Positions 18,185 to 28,054 are shown, numbered from the stretch's first letter. The stretch: 64,000 nucleotides of DNA from Shewanella sp. 1CM18E (GCF_023161665.1 NZ_JALNTW010000007.1:177074-241073), one strand, 5' to 3'. The notes: generated by a model from the sequence alone, not told the origin. A program made the numbers and translations.

Positions 18185-19906
18185 ATGGAGAAGCTATCAG
18201 GCGCCAGTATGGTCGTCCGTTCTCTTATTGATGAAGGTGTAAAACATATTTTCGGTTATCCAGGCGGATCCGTACTGGATATTTATGATGCCCTACATGA
18301 AAAATCCAATATTGAACACATTCTAGTTCGCCACGAACAGGCTGCTGTGCACATGGCTGACGGTTATGCCCGCGCAACAGGCGAAGTTGGTGTGGTATTG
18401 GTAACCTCAGGCCCAGGAGCCACCAATACCATTACAGGTATTGCAACGGCATATATGGACTCAATCCCGCTAGTTGTTATCTCAGGCCAAGTACCAAGTA
18501 ATCTTATCGGCAACGATGCCTTTCAAGAGTGCGATATGATTGGTATTTCTCGCCCGGTAGTTAAACACAGCTTCTTGGTGACAGATCCTAAAGATATTCC
18601 TGCAATCCTTAAAAAAGCATTTTATATCGCTGCAAGTGGTCGTCCCGGACCAGTGGTAATTGATATTCCTAAAGATTGCATGAACCCTGCTATTTTACAT
18701 GAATATCAATATCCTGAAGATATCAGTATGCGCTCATATAACCCAACAACCTCTGGCCATAAAGGTCAGATCCGCCGCGGTTTACAAGCGCTATTAAACG
18801 CTAAAAAGGCTGTGCTTTATGTTGGTGGTGGCGCAGTGATTTCTGGCTGTGACGCGCAAATTTTAGCGTTGTCAGAAAAGTTACAAATTCCAGTCGTTAG
18901 CACGCTAATGGGCCTTGGGGCATTTCCCGGTACTCATAAAAACAGTGTTGGCATGCTAGGTATGCATGGTTGTTATGAAGCCAATATGGCAATGCACAAC
19001 AGCGATTTAATTTTCGGTATTGGCGTTCGCTTTGATGATCGCACCACCAACAATGTCGAAAAGTACTGTCCAAACGCAAAAATTCTGCATATCGATATTG
19101 ACCCATCGTCTATTTCTAAAACCATCAGGGTTGATATCCCAATCGTTGGTTCAGCTGAAAAAATTCTCGATGATATGCTCGCGCAAATCGAAGCTAATGA
19201 TTATGCGATTACCGATCCGGCTGCAAACGATCAATGGTGGAGCGATATTGCCACTTGGCGAGCGGTAGATAGTCTTAAGTACTCAACCAATGATAAGAAA
19301 ATCAAACCACAACAGGTTATTGAGGCGGTTCATAAACTTACCAATGGCGACGCCTACGTTGCCTCTGATGTAGGCCAGCACCAAATGTTCGCAGCGCTTT
19401 ATTACCCGTTTAATAAACCGCGCCGCTGGATAAACTCCGGTGGCCTTGGCACCATGGGCTTTGGTTTACCAGCTGCCTTAGGTGTAAAACTTGCCATGCC
19501 TGAAGAGACTGTTATTTGTGTAACCGGTGATGGCTCAATTCAAATGAATATTCAGGAGCTTTCAACCGCACTGCAATATGATATCCCGGTGATTATTATC
19601 AACCTTAACAATCACTTCTTAGGCATGGTTAAGCAATGGCAAGATATGATTTATGCAGGTCGCCACTCACAATCTTATATGGATTCAGTGCCCGACTTTG
19701 CCAAAATATCTGAAGCTTACGGCCATATTGGCATGACGATCAGCAATCCAGCAGAGCTAGAAGAAGGTCTTAAAAAAGCCCTAAGTATGAAAGATAGACT
19801 GGTGTTTATGGATATTCATGTTGACGAAACAGAGCATGTTCACCCAATGCAGATCCGCGGCGGTGCAATGAATGAAATGTGGCTGAGCAAAACGGAGAAA
19901 AGCTGA
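18185..19906 (+). CDS. ilvI: Acetolactate synthase III large subunit
   Basis: Catalytic, ThDP-dependent subunit that makes acetolactate/acetohydroxybutyrate, the first shared step of Val/Leu/Ile synthesis. The 573 residues align along the whole length with E. coli IlvI (e.g. [16 protein letters not shown], ThDP Glu in [15 protein letters not shown]/ThDP motifs SGPGATN and GDGSIQMN ... LNN). Good ribosome-binding site GAGGAA. Its TGA shares one base with the ilvH ATG. Confidence 0.98.
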   Translation: MEKLSGASMVVRSLIDEGVKHIFGYPGGSVLDIYDALHEKSNIEHILVRHEQAAVHMADGYARATGEVGVVLVTSGPGATNTITGIATAYMDSIPLVVISGQVPSNLIGNDAFQECDMIGISRPVVKHSFLVTDPKDIPAILKKAFYIAASGRPGPVVIDIPKDCMNPAILHEYQYPEDISMRSYNPTTSGHKGQIRRGLQALLNAKKAVLYVGGGAVISGCDAQILALSEKLQIPVVSTLMGLGAFPGTHKNSVGMLGMHGCYEANMAMHNSDLIFGIGVRFDDRTTNNVEKYCPNAKILHIDIDPSSISKTIRVDIPIVGSAEKILDDMLAQIEANDYAITDPAANDQWWSDIATWRAVDSLKYSTNDKKIKPQQVIEAVHKLTNGDAYVASDVGQHQMFAALYYPFNKPRRWINSGGLGTMGFGLPAALGVKLAMPEETVICVTGDGSIQMNIQELSTALQYDIPVIIINLNNHFLGMVKQWQDMIYAGRHSQSYMDSVPDFAKISEAYGHIGMTISNPAELEEGLKKALSMKDRLVFMDIHVDETEHVHPMQIRGGAMNEMWLSKTEKS

Positions 19907-20400
19907 TGCGTCGTATTATATCGGTATTACTTGAGAACCAACCCGGCGCACTTTCACGAGTTGTAGGCCTATTTTCACAGCGTGGCTATAACATTGAAAC
20001 GCTAACGGTTGCGCCAACTGAAGATAAGACTCTGTCTCGCTTAACCATTACGGTTAATGCAGACGAATATGTGTTAGAACAAATAGAGAAGCAATTACAT
20101 AAGCTCATTGATGTACTTAAAGTGTCTAACATTACCGAGTCTGCTCACGTTGAGCGCGAATTAGCACTGATAAAAGTAAAAGCGCAAGGTGAAAACCGTG
20201 AAGAGGTAAAACGCTTGGCAGACATCTTCCGCGGTCAAATTGTTGATGTCACCCAAAAGCTCTATACAGTTCAGCTTATTGGTACCAGCGATAAACTCGA
20301 TGCTTGTATTGCAGCGCTCGCTGATTTTACTAAAGTGGTTGAGATCTCACGCTCTGGTGTAGTCGGCCTTGCCCGCGGTGAGAAATCTATGAAAGCTTAA
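19906..20400 (+). CDS. ilvH: Acetolactate synthase III regulatory subunit
   Basis: Small ACT-domain subunit that stimulates IlvI and confers valine feedback. The start ATG 19906 ([12 protein letters not shown]) overlaps the ilvI stop by one base (TGATG), and GGAG precedes it; this gives 164 residues, against 163 in E. coli. The ACT domain (residues 1-75, GALSRVVGLFSQRGYNIETL) and the C-terminal valine-related domain are both present. Confidence 0.97.
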   Translation: MRRIISVLLENQPGALSRVVGLFSQRGYNIETLTVAPTEDKTLSRLTITVNADEYVLEQIEKQLHKLIDVLKVSNITESAHVERELALIKVKAQGENREEVKRLADIFRGQIVDVTQKLYTVQLIGTSDKLDACIAALADFTKVVEISRSGVVGLARGEKSMKA

Positions 20401-20424
20401 TCTTATTAATAGATTAGCTAAAGT

Positions 20425-20451
20425 AAAAGGGAGCCATTAGGCTCCCTTTTC
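20425..20451 (+). terminator. Terminator of ilvIH
   Basis: AAAAGGGAGCC/GGCTCCCTTTT stem with a 4-base loop; bidirectional, between the convergent ilvH and ibpA. Confidence 0.92.
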
Positions 20452-20497
20452 AATTCTTATCTATTAATAATTGAATATATTATTAATGATGATGACG

Positions 20498-20938
20498 TTA
20501 TTCACCATCAATTAAGCGCGCACTACCAATTTCAATTTTTCTTGGTTTCATCGCCTCAGGGATCTCACGTTTAAGATCGATATTCAATAAACCATTTTCT
20601 AGATTAGCGCCGATAACGGTAACATAGTCAGCTAGCTGGAAAGTACGTTCGAAGCCTCGCTCAGCAATACCTTGGTAAAGATATTTACGTTCTTCTTTCT
20701 CTTCCGCTTTTGTGCCCTTCACTAATAGCTTATCGCCTTCGCTGGTAATATCGAGCTCTTCCATTGAAAAGCCTGCAACAGCCATCGTAATACGGTAACG
20801 ATGTTCATTAATTAATTCGATATTGTACGGTGGGTAACCAGAGTTACCTTTATTAGACGCCGCATGTTCTGCAAGTTGTGCTAAACGGTCAAAACCAATT
20901 GCGCTGCGGTATAGTGGAGTTAAGTCGTAGTTTCTCAT
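20498..20938 (-). CDS. ibpA: Small heat-shock protein IbpA
   Basis: A 146-residue Hsp20 holdase that coats aggregated proteins for DnaK/ClpB. The opening [19 protein letters not shown] is nearly that of E. coli IbpA; the alpha-crystallin domain spans about 35-130 ([27 protein letters not shown] near 84-97, [13 protein letters not shown]), and the C-terminal IEI anchor motif (PRKIEIG) is present. Only one ibp gene is seen here. A ROSE-like thermometer and a sigma-32-type promoter lie upstream. Confidence 0.96.
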   Translation of the reverse strand: MRNYDLTPLYRSAIGFDRLAQLAEHAASNKGNSGYPPYNIELINEHRYRITMAVAGFSMEELDITSEGDKLLVKGTKAEEKEERKYLYQGIAERGFERTFQLADYVTVIGANLENGLLNIDLKREIPEAMKPRKIEIGSARLIDGE

Positions 20939-21090
20939 GGGTATATCCTTGTATTAAGCAATATATTAAATGTATTTGGCCGACACACGTCGCACCGATA
21001 ATGAAGCGTCACTTAACGCTCCGCTCTAAACATTGCCCCGTAGGCGCAGTGATTAGATCTTTTGTTAGGCCCTCATTGAGCGACCTTACT
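20939..21090 (-). promoter_or_regulatory. ROSE-like RNA thermometer in the ibpA 5' UTR
   Basis: On the minus strand UUGCU (20961-20957) lies six bases before AAGGA (20950-20946), the ibpA Shine-Dalgarno. UYGCU paired to the SD with an unpaired G is the hallmark of ROSE thermometers. Upstream in the about 150-nt leader are further small hairpins (AGCGT/ACGCT, CGAC/GTCG). Family knowledge: ibpA genes of many gammaproteobacteria carry such elements. Full folding was not computed. Confidence 0.75.
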
Positions 21091-21093
21091 TAA

Positions 21094-21123
21094 TATATGT
21101 GGATGGGATAATTGCTTTTCAAG
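21094..21123 (-). promoter_or_regulatory. Sigma-32-type promoter of ibpA
   Basis: On the minus strand CTTGAA (21123-21118), a 15-base spacer, then CCACATATA (21102-21094), close to CTTGAA-N13/15-CCCCATnTA. It would start transcription near 21087. Confidence 0.65.
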
Positions 21124-21182
21124 GGATTAAATAAAAAATTATTAAATTTTTTAAAAAAGATTACGTTTGTAGGCTTAGACAC

Positions 21183-21222
21183 AAATAAAAATCCAGTACT
21201 TACAAAAGGAAGTACTGGATTT
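21183..21222 (-). terminator. Terminator of the 5'-nucleotidase gene
   Basis: Stem ATCCAGTACTT/AAGTACTGGAT with 8-9-base loop; the minus strand reads into a T-rich tail (TTTTTATTT). Confidence 0.85.
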
Positions 21223-21295
21223 ATCGAACTTTATAGTCTTGCTGGCAATTTACTCTTTAAAATAAAGCTAAGCCTTTCAAGATTGTTCAGTATGA

Positions 21296-23089
21296 CTAAT
21301 CAGCTGCCTTTGCACAGCTCTTAACTTCTGAACCACCGCGGAAGAACTTCGGATGACCGCCATTAGTAGTAGCATAATCCGCCACTTTAATGCTTGGGTT
21401 TTTCTCGAAGTATTCGCGCAGTACTGACGCGTCACTGCGCTGTGTATCAATGTAGTTAGCGTGTGCAGTCACTACAGGATAATCATCGCCGCCTTTTGCA
21501 CTGAAGTTAATCAATGAGAACGTGTAGTTATCATCAAGTTTAAACTCGCGGCCACCAAGTGATGCAATTTGAACTACATCAGCAGATCTAGCATCAGGAT
21601 TGATTTCAACTGCATCACAAGTCACGTTCATTTCCATTGGATATAACTGAGGCATACCACCACCAGTTTTAACCGCAACGTTTGCTAAATAATCTTGAAC
21701 TTCAGCACCTGTCATAGTTACAAATGCTACATCGTTCGCAAATGGCTGTACAGTTAATACGTCACGGTAAGAAATTGTACCTTCAGCGATAGAGTCACGA
21801 ATACCACCTGAGTTCATCACACCAAAGTCAACTGTCGGCTCAAAGTTGGCTGTAACCCAATCAGCATAAGCGCGAGTTAATAACTGACCTAGGTTTGTTT
21901 GCTCTGCACGCACTACAGCACGGTCACCTTCAAGCTTACCGTCGGTGCTTGAAATATCCACATCAAGTAGCTCTTGACCTAGATCTTGGTAGTGCTGCAA
22001 AGCATCAACAACTAGCTGGTCTTGTTCAATTTCTTCAGTGATGAAAACAAGCTCTTCATTTTCATTTTCTTCTTTAAGGTTGATTGGGATTAACTTATAG
22101 CTCGCTAACGATAGCTCACCATTGATGTACTCAAAGTCAGCACGGCCTACATACTTACCCCATTCATGAGCTTGCATGATAAAGGTACCGTTTTGCTCGT
22201 CTGGCTTACAATCATCACCTGGTTTGAAGTCTGCATAGCCGTCACCTTCCATACACACTGGATTTTGTGAGTGACCACCGATAATAGCTTGTAACTTACC
22301 ATCAAACTTTGTTCCCTCTAACGAGCGAGCTAGTTTCACATCACCAGGTGCCTCAGTCCCATGCTGACCATTTGCATAGTGACCCATATGAGTCAGTGCA
22401 AACACCATATCAACTTGTTCATTGGCTTCAATTTCAGCCATTACATTTTGCAGTTCAACTTGCGGATCAGTAAAGTGCAAGCTTGCTACGTTGTCAGGGC
22501 TCACAACCTTTGGTGTGTCAACAGTCGTAAAGCCAATGATAGCAACCTGTAGGCCATTAATTTCGAACACTCGGTATGGCTCAAAATAGCGCTCTTCAGT
22601 CGGATTACCTTCACTGTCTTTTTTATAGATGTTCGCCGCTAACATTGGGAATTTAGCAATATTAGCTTGCATATCAAGCACAGTTAACGGATTGTCAAAC
22701 TCATGGTTACCTACAGCCATTGCATCATAACCAAGTAGACCCATACCAATAAAATCTGGCACAGCATCTTGCATATCTGATTCTGGAACACCGGTGTTGA
22801 TATCACCGCCAGAAAGTAGAATAGAGTCACCACCAGCACGCTCTACTTCATCACGAATCGTATCAATTGCGGTTTTACGCGCAGCCATACCATATTCGCC
22901 ATCTTTATTCTGCCAGAAGCGACCGTGGTTATCGTTGGTATGAATAACAGTGAAGATAGTACAGGCTTCACCTGCATCGGCACAGACTTTAGAAACGTAA
23001 CTATGGTTATCGTCATTATCACTACCACAGGCCGTTAGTGCGCCCATAACAGCTGTAGCAACGAGTCCTTTCAGTAAAATCTTTTTCAT
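21296..23089 (-). CDS. 5'-nucleotidase / UshA-like metallophosphatase lipoprotein
   Basis: A 597-residue lipoprotein (start ATG 23089; lipobox LTACG). The N-terminal calcineurin-like phosphoesterase domain has the two-metal motifs IHTNDNHGRFW, SGGDINTG, VGNHEFDN and GGHSQNPV; the C-terminal 5'-nucleotidase domain (about 400-570) has VMNSGGIRDSI and the substrate-stacking region SAKGGDDYPV. It would strip phosphate from extracellular or periplasmic nucleotides. The TTG at 23098 lies next to the AAGGGG and is an alternative start. Confidence 0.93.
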   Translation of the reverse strand: MKKILLKGLVATAVMGALTACGSDNDDNHSYVSKVCADAGEACTIFTVIHTNDNHGRFWQNKDGEYGMAARKTAIDTIRDEVERAGGDSILLSGGDINTGVPESDMQDAVPDFIGMGLLGYDAMAVGNHEFDNPLTVLDMQANIAKFPMLAANIYKKDSEGNPTEERYFEPYRVFEINGLQVAIIGFTTVDTPKVVSPDNVASLHFTDPQVELQNVMAEIEANEQVDMVFALTHMGHYANGQHGTEAPGDVKLARSLEGTKFDGKLQAIIGGHSQNPVCMEGDGYADFKPGDDCKPDEQNGTFIMQAHEWGKYVGRADFEYINGELSLASYKLIPINLKEENENEELVFITEEIEQDQLVVDALQHYQDLGQELLDVDISSTDGKLEGDRAVVRAEQTNLGQLLTRAYADWVTANFEPTVDFGVMNSGGIRDSIAEGTISYRDVLTVQPFANDVAFVTMTGAEVQDYLANVAVKTGGGMPQLYPMEMNVTCDAVEINPDARSADVVQIASLGGREFKLDDNYTFSLINFSAKGGDDYPVVTAHANYIDTQRSDASVLREYFEKNPSIKVADYATTNGGHPKFFRGGSEVKSCAKAAD

Positions 23090-23455
23090 TACAATCAACC
23101 CCTTGATTATTTATTTTTGTATTTGTAGTTATCTAACTCAAGCTTGAAAGCTTTAAGCCAACCGACATACTAGCAAAGCTTAGGAGTAAATTGTGTCACA
23201 TTTATTACATCGCGTGATCTAACCGACTCTTTTATAAACAATTTTTACAGGTTGATGTTCGCTATACAAAACAAGGTGGTGTATTAGAAATGAGAGTGAG
23301 GTATGAATTTTCGTTATTATTCTTCATTGCTAATTAAAGGCGCTAAAATCCAACAAGTTAATTACGCCCAAAACAAAATCAGATTGTCGCCCAAAGCGAA
23401 CAGGCATCATTTAATAGAATGACACCCATTCGATAAGAAAATTAACGAAGTTGAA
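23090..23455. other. Intergenic region between 5'-nucleotidase and carboxylesterase genes
   Basis: About 365 bases. AT-rich; a 15-codon ORF near 23291 and no clear operators. I looked for Pho half-sites because of the gene upstream of which it lies and found only isolated TGTC/GACA words without 11-bp phasing. Confidence 0.5.
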
Positions 23456-24136
23456 TTACTTTACATGCCCGAGTACGGTTTGTAACCAAACCGAAATATC
23501 TCGAAGCTGCTCAGGTAAAACGCTATGGCCCATTGGGTAAGTTTGCCAGCTAGTATTGAAACCAGCGTTAAGTAAAAGCTCATGGGCAATAGAGCCCGCA
23601 TTTAGCGGAACGACCTCATCATCAACACCATGGTGTTGCAAAATAGGCGTAGATTTATTTATTTCAGAAATTGCCTCTGGTAGCGAATCGCCGCTTGGAA
23701 GATAACAAGACAGTGCCATAATACCAGCGAGCTTTTTTTGCAGTCTCAAAGCGGTAAATAGACTCATCACGCCGCCTTGGCTAAATCCTGCTAAGACGAT
23801 ATTTTCACTAGGAATACCGTCGTTAATTTGCTCTTCAATTAATGCCAGTACCTGCTGCTCACTTTGCTTAACACCAGCCATATCCGCGCGATCATGTAGA
23901 TCCATACTTTTAATGTCATACCAAGCCCGCATCACGTAGCCACCATTAATGGTTACTGCTTGTTCTGGTGCATGAGGAAATACAAAACGAATAGCATGTT
24001 CATTGCCAAGGCCTAAAGCTGGCACGACAGGTGCAAAGCCTGCTCCAGAATCCCCTAAGCCATGTAGCCAAATAACACAGGCTTTAGCAGTAACAGTAGG
24101 TTCAATTGTAATACGTTCAAGTGTTGTTGCTGACAT
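23456..24136 (-). CDS. Carboxylesterase / acyl-protein-thioesterase-type hydrolase
   Basis: Alpha/beta hydrolase of the phospholipase/carboxylesterase family, 226 residues from ATG 24136 (MSATTLERITIEP), which has AAGAG 7 bases upstream; an upstream extension is less likely. The signature WLHGLGDSGAGFAP, the nucleophile elbow GFSQGG (Ser), the acid in HGVDDEVVPL and His in YPMGHSVLPEQ form the triad. Likely cytoplasmic esterase on short acyl esters; natural substrate unknown. Confidence 0.92.
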   Translation of the reverse strand: MSATTLERITIEPTVTAKACVIWLHGLGDSGAGFAPVVPALGLGNEHAIRFVFPHAPEQAVTINGGYVMRAWYDIKSMDLHDRADMAGVKQSEQQVLALIEEQINDGIPSENIVLAGFSQGGVMSLFTALRLQKKLAGIMALSCYLPSGDSLPEAISEINKSTPILQHHGVDDEVVPLNAGSIAHELLLNAGFNTSWQTYPMGHSVLPEQLRDISVWLQTVLGHVK

Positions 24137-24240
24137 TCCAATGCTCTTTTTAATTAGTATGTTAATAACTTGCAATAATATCAGCGCTTACGCACTAATC
24201 CCACAGTGATATAAATTAAGCCCAGTCTTAATTGCCTTGA

Positions 24241-24459
24241 TTAGCAGATCCCTAGCTCCTGTTTTACATCTTGTAATTGCTCATTGGAATCTAGCTTGAT
24301 ATTCCAGCGCACAGCACCAGCGTCAGCCACTATCATCAATGCGTCATCATGAAACTTAATATCGTCTACCATAGCGTATAACTGACAGCCATTATCCAAG
24401 CGAGCTTGCAATTCAAACGGGCTCAGAATCAATTTACCTGCTGAAAATTGAATTATCAT
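24241..24459 (-). CDS. DUF3389 family protein
   Basis: A 72-residue acidic protein (MIIQFSAGKLILSPFELQAR; ends DVKQELGIC) recognised as DUF3389, a small family of Vibrio and Shewanella of unknown function. Located between the esterase and the FKBP isomerase gene, on the same strand as both. Confidence 0.75.
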   Translation of the reverse strand: MIIQFSAGKLILSPFELQARLDNGCQLYAMVDDIKFHDDALMIVADAGAVRWNIKLDSNEQLQDVKQELGIC

Positions 24460-24483
24460 CTTCTGCTATTTTCTCTTCACATT

Positions 24484-24509
24484 AAAAAAGCCCAACATAA
24501 GTTGGGCTT
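24484..24509 (-). terminator. Terminator of the FKBP isomerase gene
   Basis: AAGCCCAAC/GTTGGGCTT stem with a T-run on the minus strand, directly after the isomerase gene. Confidence 0.88.
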
Positions 24510-24530
24510 AAACAAATCAGTGGTTACAGC

Positions 24531-25013
24531 TTAGTGCTGGTGACCACCTTTGCCATGAGCATGACCGTGTGCGATTTCTTCACTAGTCGCGTCACGAACG
24601 TCCATGACTTCAAGATCGAACGTTAATTCACGGCCAGCTAGTGGATGGTTAATATCCACAGTAGCCATAAACTTACCCACTTTTAGAATAGTGACTTGAC
24701 GTTGACCTTGATCTGTATTGATCAAAGCGCGCATACCAGGTTTCCATACACTCGCGCCTTGCAAGTGCTTAACTGAAACACGCTGCTCAGCATCTTCGTT
24801 ACGTTCACCATAAGTTTCGCTTGCAGGTAAAGTCACTGAAAACTTAGCACCAATCTCTTTTCCTTCTAGGGCATCTTCAACACCTGGCATCATATTGCTA
24901 TGGCCATGAAGATACGCAATAGGATCTAAGCCTTCATTAGTTTCTAAAACTTCACCCTGCTCGTCACGCAATGTGTAATTAAATTGCACAACAGAATCAT
25001 TTTTAATACTCAT
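24531..25013 (-). CDS. FKBP-type peptidyl-prolyl isomerase, SlyD-like
   Basis: 160 residues: FKBP core (MSIKNDSVVQFNYTLRDEQG, LHGHSNMMPGVEDALEG, VTLPASETYGERNED), the inserted IF chaperone domain (about 75-125), then a short His-rich tail (HGHAHGKGGHQH). The tail is much shorter than in E. coli SlyD and lacks its cysteines, so nickel handling may be limited; the group of SlyD paralogues in Shewanella fits. AAGGA ribosome-binding site present. Confidence 0.92.
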   Translation of the reverse strand: MSIKNDSVVQFNYTLRDEQGEVLETNEGLDPIAYLHGHSNMMPGVEDALEGKEIGAKFSVTLPASETYGERNEDAEQRVSVKHLQGASVWKPGMRALINTDQGQRQVTILKVGKFMATVDINHPLAGRELTFDLEVMDVRDATSEEIAHGHAHGKGGHQH

Positions 25014-25181
25014 GGTATTCCTTAACTCTTATATAGTGGCCGCAGCTTACCAAAAGTGACGAAAAGCCTCTAGTTTTTATCAACAGATCTTAACTCACTT
25101 TGTTTATCGCTATTAAATACTTATTAATATTAGTCATCATCTAGGTAGTTAATTAAAACACAACATATCCACTCTAGATCT

Positions 25182-25211
25182 AAAAAGGACGCAATCTTCA
25201 TGATTACGCCC
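25182..25211 (-). terminator. Terminator of the lytic transglycosylase gene
   Basis: On the minus strand GGGCGTAATC / GATTGCGTCC pairs fully with two G-U pairs around a 5-base loop, then TTTTTA. Confidence 0.8.
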
Positions 25212-25263
25212 TTAATAATTATTATCCTCTAACGCGTCGGCTAACAGCCTTGCAACAGCAAGC

Positions 25264-26451
25264 CTACTTTACATTGAGTGCTTTAAATGTTGCTTCATCT
25301 GGGTAACCGTCGGCAACTAAACCTTGAGAACGTTGATAAGCTTGCAAACCTTTTACTGATTTAGAGCCCAAAATCCCGTCAGGTTTACCAACATCATAAC
25401 CAAGAGCATTTAGCTGAATTTGTAACTCTTTCACCCGCGCGCGACTTAAGCTTGGCATTTTTGGCGGTGCAACTTTAAGTGCTACTGCGCCATTGATCCT
25501 ATCTGCAAGGTGGCCTACCGCAATTGCGTAGAAAGTTGAGCGATTCCAACGCATAATCACATCAAAATTATCGTAACCAAGGAAAGCTGGCCCTGTATGG
25601 CCCGATGGCAAATATAGTGCTGCTTGCATATCCGGAGTGCTCAATGGAGAGCCGCTGGTTTGGGTAATACCTAGCTCAGCCCAACGAGTTAACGGCTGCG
25701 CTTGCGCTTTACCTAGATACTCATAAGAAAAATCTTTTGGTAGCGTGACTTCCCTTCCCCAGCGTTCATTGCGCTTCCAACCTAAGTTTTCAAGAAAGTG
25801 TGCTGCTGAGGTTAATGCATCTTCGGTGCTGTTCCATAAATCAGCTTTACCATCACCATCACCATCAACGGCATATTTAGCGTAAGCTGACGGCATAAAC
25901 TGTGTGTGTCCCATAGCACCAGCCCAAGAACCTACCATATCAGTTTCAGCAAAGTTATAACGTTCTTTTAATTTAAGCGCTTGCATTAATTCTTGAGTGA
26001 AATAATTGCTACGTCTTGGATCACACGCTAAAGTCGCCAGCGAATCCAGCACAGGCATTTTACCTTTGTATGAGCCGAAGTTAGTTTCCAGGCCCCAGAA
26101 TGCCAAAAGGTACTGTGGTGGAACGCCATATTGTTTGGCCAATTTATCTAACAGTACTTTATGTTGTTTATAAAGCTTGCGGCCTTGTTCTACCCGCCAA
26201 TCGGTTACACGTTTGGTAAAGTAGTTCTCAAATGATTGACTAAATTCAGGTTGTTTATTATCAAGCTCGATGACCCGTGGAACATATTTTACATTGGCCA
26301 ATGTCGAGTCGATAGTTTGTTGCGATAACCCTTCGGTTTTCGCTTTTTGCTGAAGCTCAGCAACGCAGCTTGCCCAATTTGGCTGCTCAGCAGCAAATGC
26401 TGTTGAGCTAGAAAGAATAAGCGCTGTAGCCAGGGGGATTGATTTAAACAA
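25264..26451 (-). CDS. MltB-family lytic murein transglycosylase with peptidoglycan-binding domain
   Basis: Exported (signal peptide 1-20, ending AFA|AE, no lipobox), 395 residues. SLT_2/MltB catalytic domain about 25-320 with the catalytic Glu122 in WGLETNFGSY and the following GSWAGAMGHTQFMPS. An acidic DGDGDGKADLWN resembles the MltB calcium loop. A PG_binding_1 domain covers about 335-392 (LQIQLNALGYDVGKPDGILG). The start is TTG 26451, preceded by GGGAG at 8 bases. Cuts glycan strands in the periplasm. Confidence 0.94.
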   Translation of the reverse strand: MFKSIPLATALILSSSTAFAAEQPNWASCVAELQQKAKTEGLSQQTIDSTLANVKYVPRVIELDNKQPEFSQSFENYFTKRVTDWRVEQGRKLYKQHKVLLDKLAKQYGVPPQYLLAFWGLETNFGSYKGKMPVLDSLATLACDPRRSNYFTQELMQALKLKERYNFAETDMVGSWAGAMGHTQFMPSAYAKYAVDGDGDGKADLWNSTEDALTSAAHFLENLGWKRNERWGREVTLPKDFSYEYLGKAQAQPLTRWAELGITQTSGSPLSTPDMQAALYLPSGHTGPAFLGYDNFDVIMRWNRSTFYAIAVGHLADRINGAVALKVAPPKMPSLSRARVKELQIQLNALGYDVGKPDGILGSKSVKGLQAYQRSQGLVADGYPDEATFKALNVK

Positions 26452-26824
26452 TAGAAGACTCCCAAAATGAATGACTGTAACGTATAAAGTGACCGGCTTT
26501 AATTAAACCTACCTTAAACTTAATTAACTTTATGGGCACAAAGCGCAGCATAAAAGCTTATGACAGCAGGTAAACTAAAGACCATGTAAAATATCATACA
26601 ATGATAGCTGCATAATATAGACTAATTTCGCAGAAATATTGCCGCCAAATAACGATTCTGTTGCAATCGAGCAAATTAGCAACAGCAATGCCCTGTTTAC
26701 CTGCAATTACACTTTGCGCCTTAAGATAAAATAGCTAAATAACTTGCTAAAACGCTAAGCCAACTGCAGACTATTAACCATTAAATATCACCGCTTATAT
26801 ACCTAACCAAACAAGAGATTAATC
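26452..26824. other. Divergent intergenic region
   Basis: 373 bases between the transglycosylase and DUF2750 genes. AT-rich with a small dyad TATCAT-aca-ATGATA near 26593; no ORF, RNA or strong operator seen. Confidence 0.5.
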
Positions 26825-27184
26825 ATGACTGAAATGATTCCTGCATTAGAAAGTTTCATCAATAACGTAAAACAATCCCAAGTTGTTTGGGGTCTGCAAG
26901 ATGAAACCGGTGAAGGCTGGGTAGTCTGTGATTCTTCAGAATATGAAGCGACAGACGTTATGCCTTTATGGTCTGAAGAAGCTCAAGCTAAGAGCCACTG
27001 TACTGAAGAGTGGCAAGATTACACTGCCGTAGCGATTACTTTAGAAGAGTTTCTAGAGTTTTGGGTCAGCGATTTAAATGATGATGGTGTGCTTATTGGT
27101 ATTGATTGGATTGCCGATCAAGAGTGCCAAGAAGTTGATCCTATCGTTTTAGCAACATCGCTTGTTGATGTTGAAAAAGAGTAA
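26825..27184 (+). CDS. DUF2750 family protein
   Basis: 119 residues, very acidic. The pattern EGWVVCDSSEYEATDVMPLW, then AVAITLEEFLEFWV and the DDGVLIGIDW motif is that of DUF2750, an uncharacterised family of small cytosolic proteins. AAGAG precedes the ATG. A terminator follows, separating it from the next gene. Confidence 0.75.
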   Translation: MTEMIPALESFINNVKQSQVVWGLQDETGEGWVVCDSSEYEATDVMPLWSEEAQAKSHCTEEWQDYTAVAITLEEFLEFWVSDLNDDGVLIGIDWIADQECQEVDPIVLATSLVDVEKE

Positions 27185-27225
27185 ACAGCTCGCTTTAACT
27201 TTTTAAAGTCAGTTAAAATCTACCG

Positions 27226-27261
27226 AAGCGCACAATCTAATCCATTGTGCGCTTTGTTTTT
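27226..27261 (+). terminator. Terminator after DUF2750 gene
   Basis: AAGCGCACAAT/ATTGTGCGCTT perfect 11-bp stem followed by TGTTTTTAT. Confidence 0.88.
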
Positions 27262-27294
27262 ATGTCAGATTGTAGGGAACAAGGAGCATAATCA

Positions 27295-27939
27295 GTGTTA
27301 GATCTCGCGCCATTAATCGATATTCCTTTTGACCGTAGACATACTTGTTGGTTTTGCGGTGAGCCAAGCAATCAACAATTTAGTTATGTCAAAGAAACCC
27401 ACACGCCGCATCCTTCTCTTAGCGTACCTTGTTGTAAAGAGTGCTTAAAGCTTGCCAAACAGCATAAGTTGACATCCATTTGGGACTGTAAAATGGCGGT
27501 AAAAGATGAGCTAATGCTAATTTACGAAAAGCATTTGGCTATCGGGGTTAACTGGACCAAACAAGAACTCGAAGAATCTGAATTTGAAGATAAAGTTTTT
27601 GGCGGATTCAAAAAAAGTGCTTGGATGATGTATGAAATTGCTCGCGATAGAGTTAATTACAAAAGCTGGCCACTGAGTTTGAACGGTCTCGTCATTGACG
27701 ACTACGGCCATGATGCAAGTTTTGATTTTGACGGAGTGAACTATCGTTCTGTTAGCCAAGCTATTAGCTTTTATGCAAAGCAATTTACCCTAGACAAGCG
27801 TTTTTTAGAAGATGTCATCGCTATTGTGGGTAAAAACCGTTTTGGTTTTGCAGTCAGAATTGCACAAATAAATATCGCAGCAGTGCCAGAACTTAAAAAA
27901 CAAGTACTACAGGATTTAGCAGAAGAGCACGCCAACTAA
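27295..27939 (+). CDS. Hypothetical protein with N-terminal four-cysteine zinc motif
   Basis: 214 residues from GTG 27295, which has AAGGAG 8 bases upstream. Near residues 18-50 there are CWFC and CCKEC, a likely treble-clef or ribbon zinc site. The rest is mixed alpha/beta with the repeated-looking C terminus IAIVGKNRFGFAVRIAQIN. I do not recognise the family. It follows the DUF2750 gene but a terminator separates them. Confidence 0.7.
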   Translation: MLDLAPLIDIPFDRRHTCWFCGEPSNQQFSYVKETHTPHPSLSVPCCKECLKLAKQHKLTSIWDCKMAVKDELMLIYEKHLAIGVNWTKQELEESEFEDKVFGGFKKSAWMMYEIARDRVNYKSWPLSLNGLVIDDYGHDASFDFDGVNYRSVSQAISFYAKQFTLDKRFLEDVIAIVGKNRFGFAVRIAQINIAAVPELKKQVLQDLAEEHAN

Positions 27940-27984
27940 ACTGACGTGTCGCAATAGAGATGACCTCTACAATGTGGTCTCTAA

Positions 27985-28019
27985 AAACCAAGCCCAAGCT
28001 TAACTACCTAAAGCTTGGG
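27985..28019 (-). terminator. Probable terminator of cheV
   Basis: CCCAAGCTT/AAGCTTGGG perfect stem with 9-base loop; the minus strand then reads CTTGGTTTTTAG, a delayed T-run. Confidence 0.6.
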
Positions 28020-28054
28020 ACTCAAATTTGAAGTTGATGGCTTTAGCTTTAGAC

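Noticed and set aside
23291..23338. 15-codon ORF beginning MRVRYEF
   Set aside because: Too short, no ribosome-binding site, no context.
23099..23455. Pho boxes upstream of the 5'-nucleotidase gene
   Set aside because: Only isolated TGTC/GACA words occur; no 11-bp phased pair as seen at 16024.
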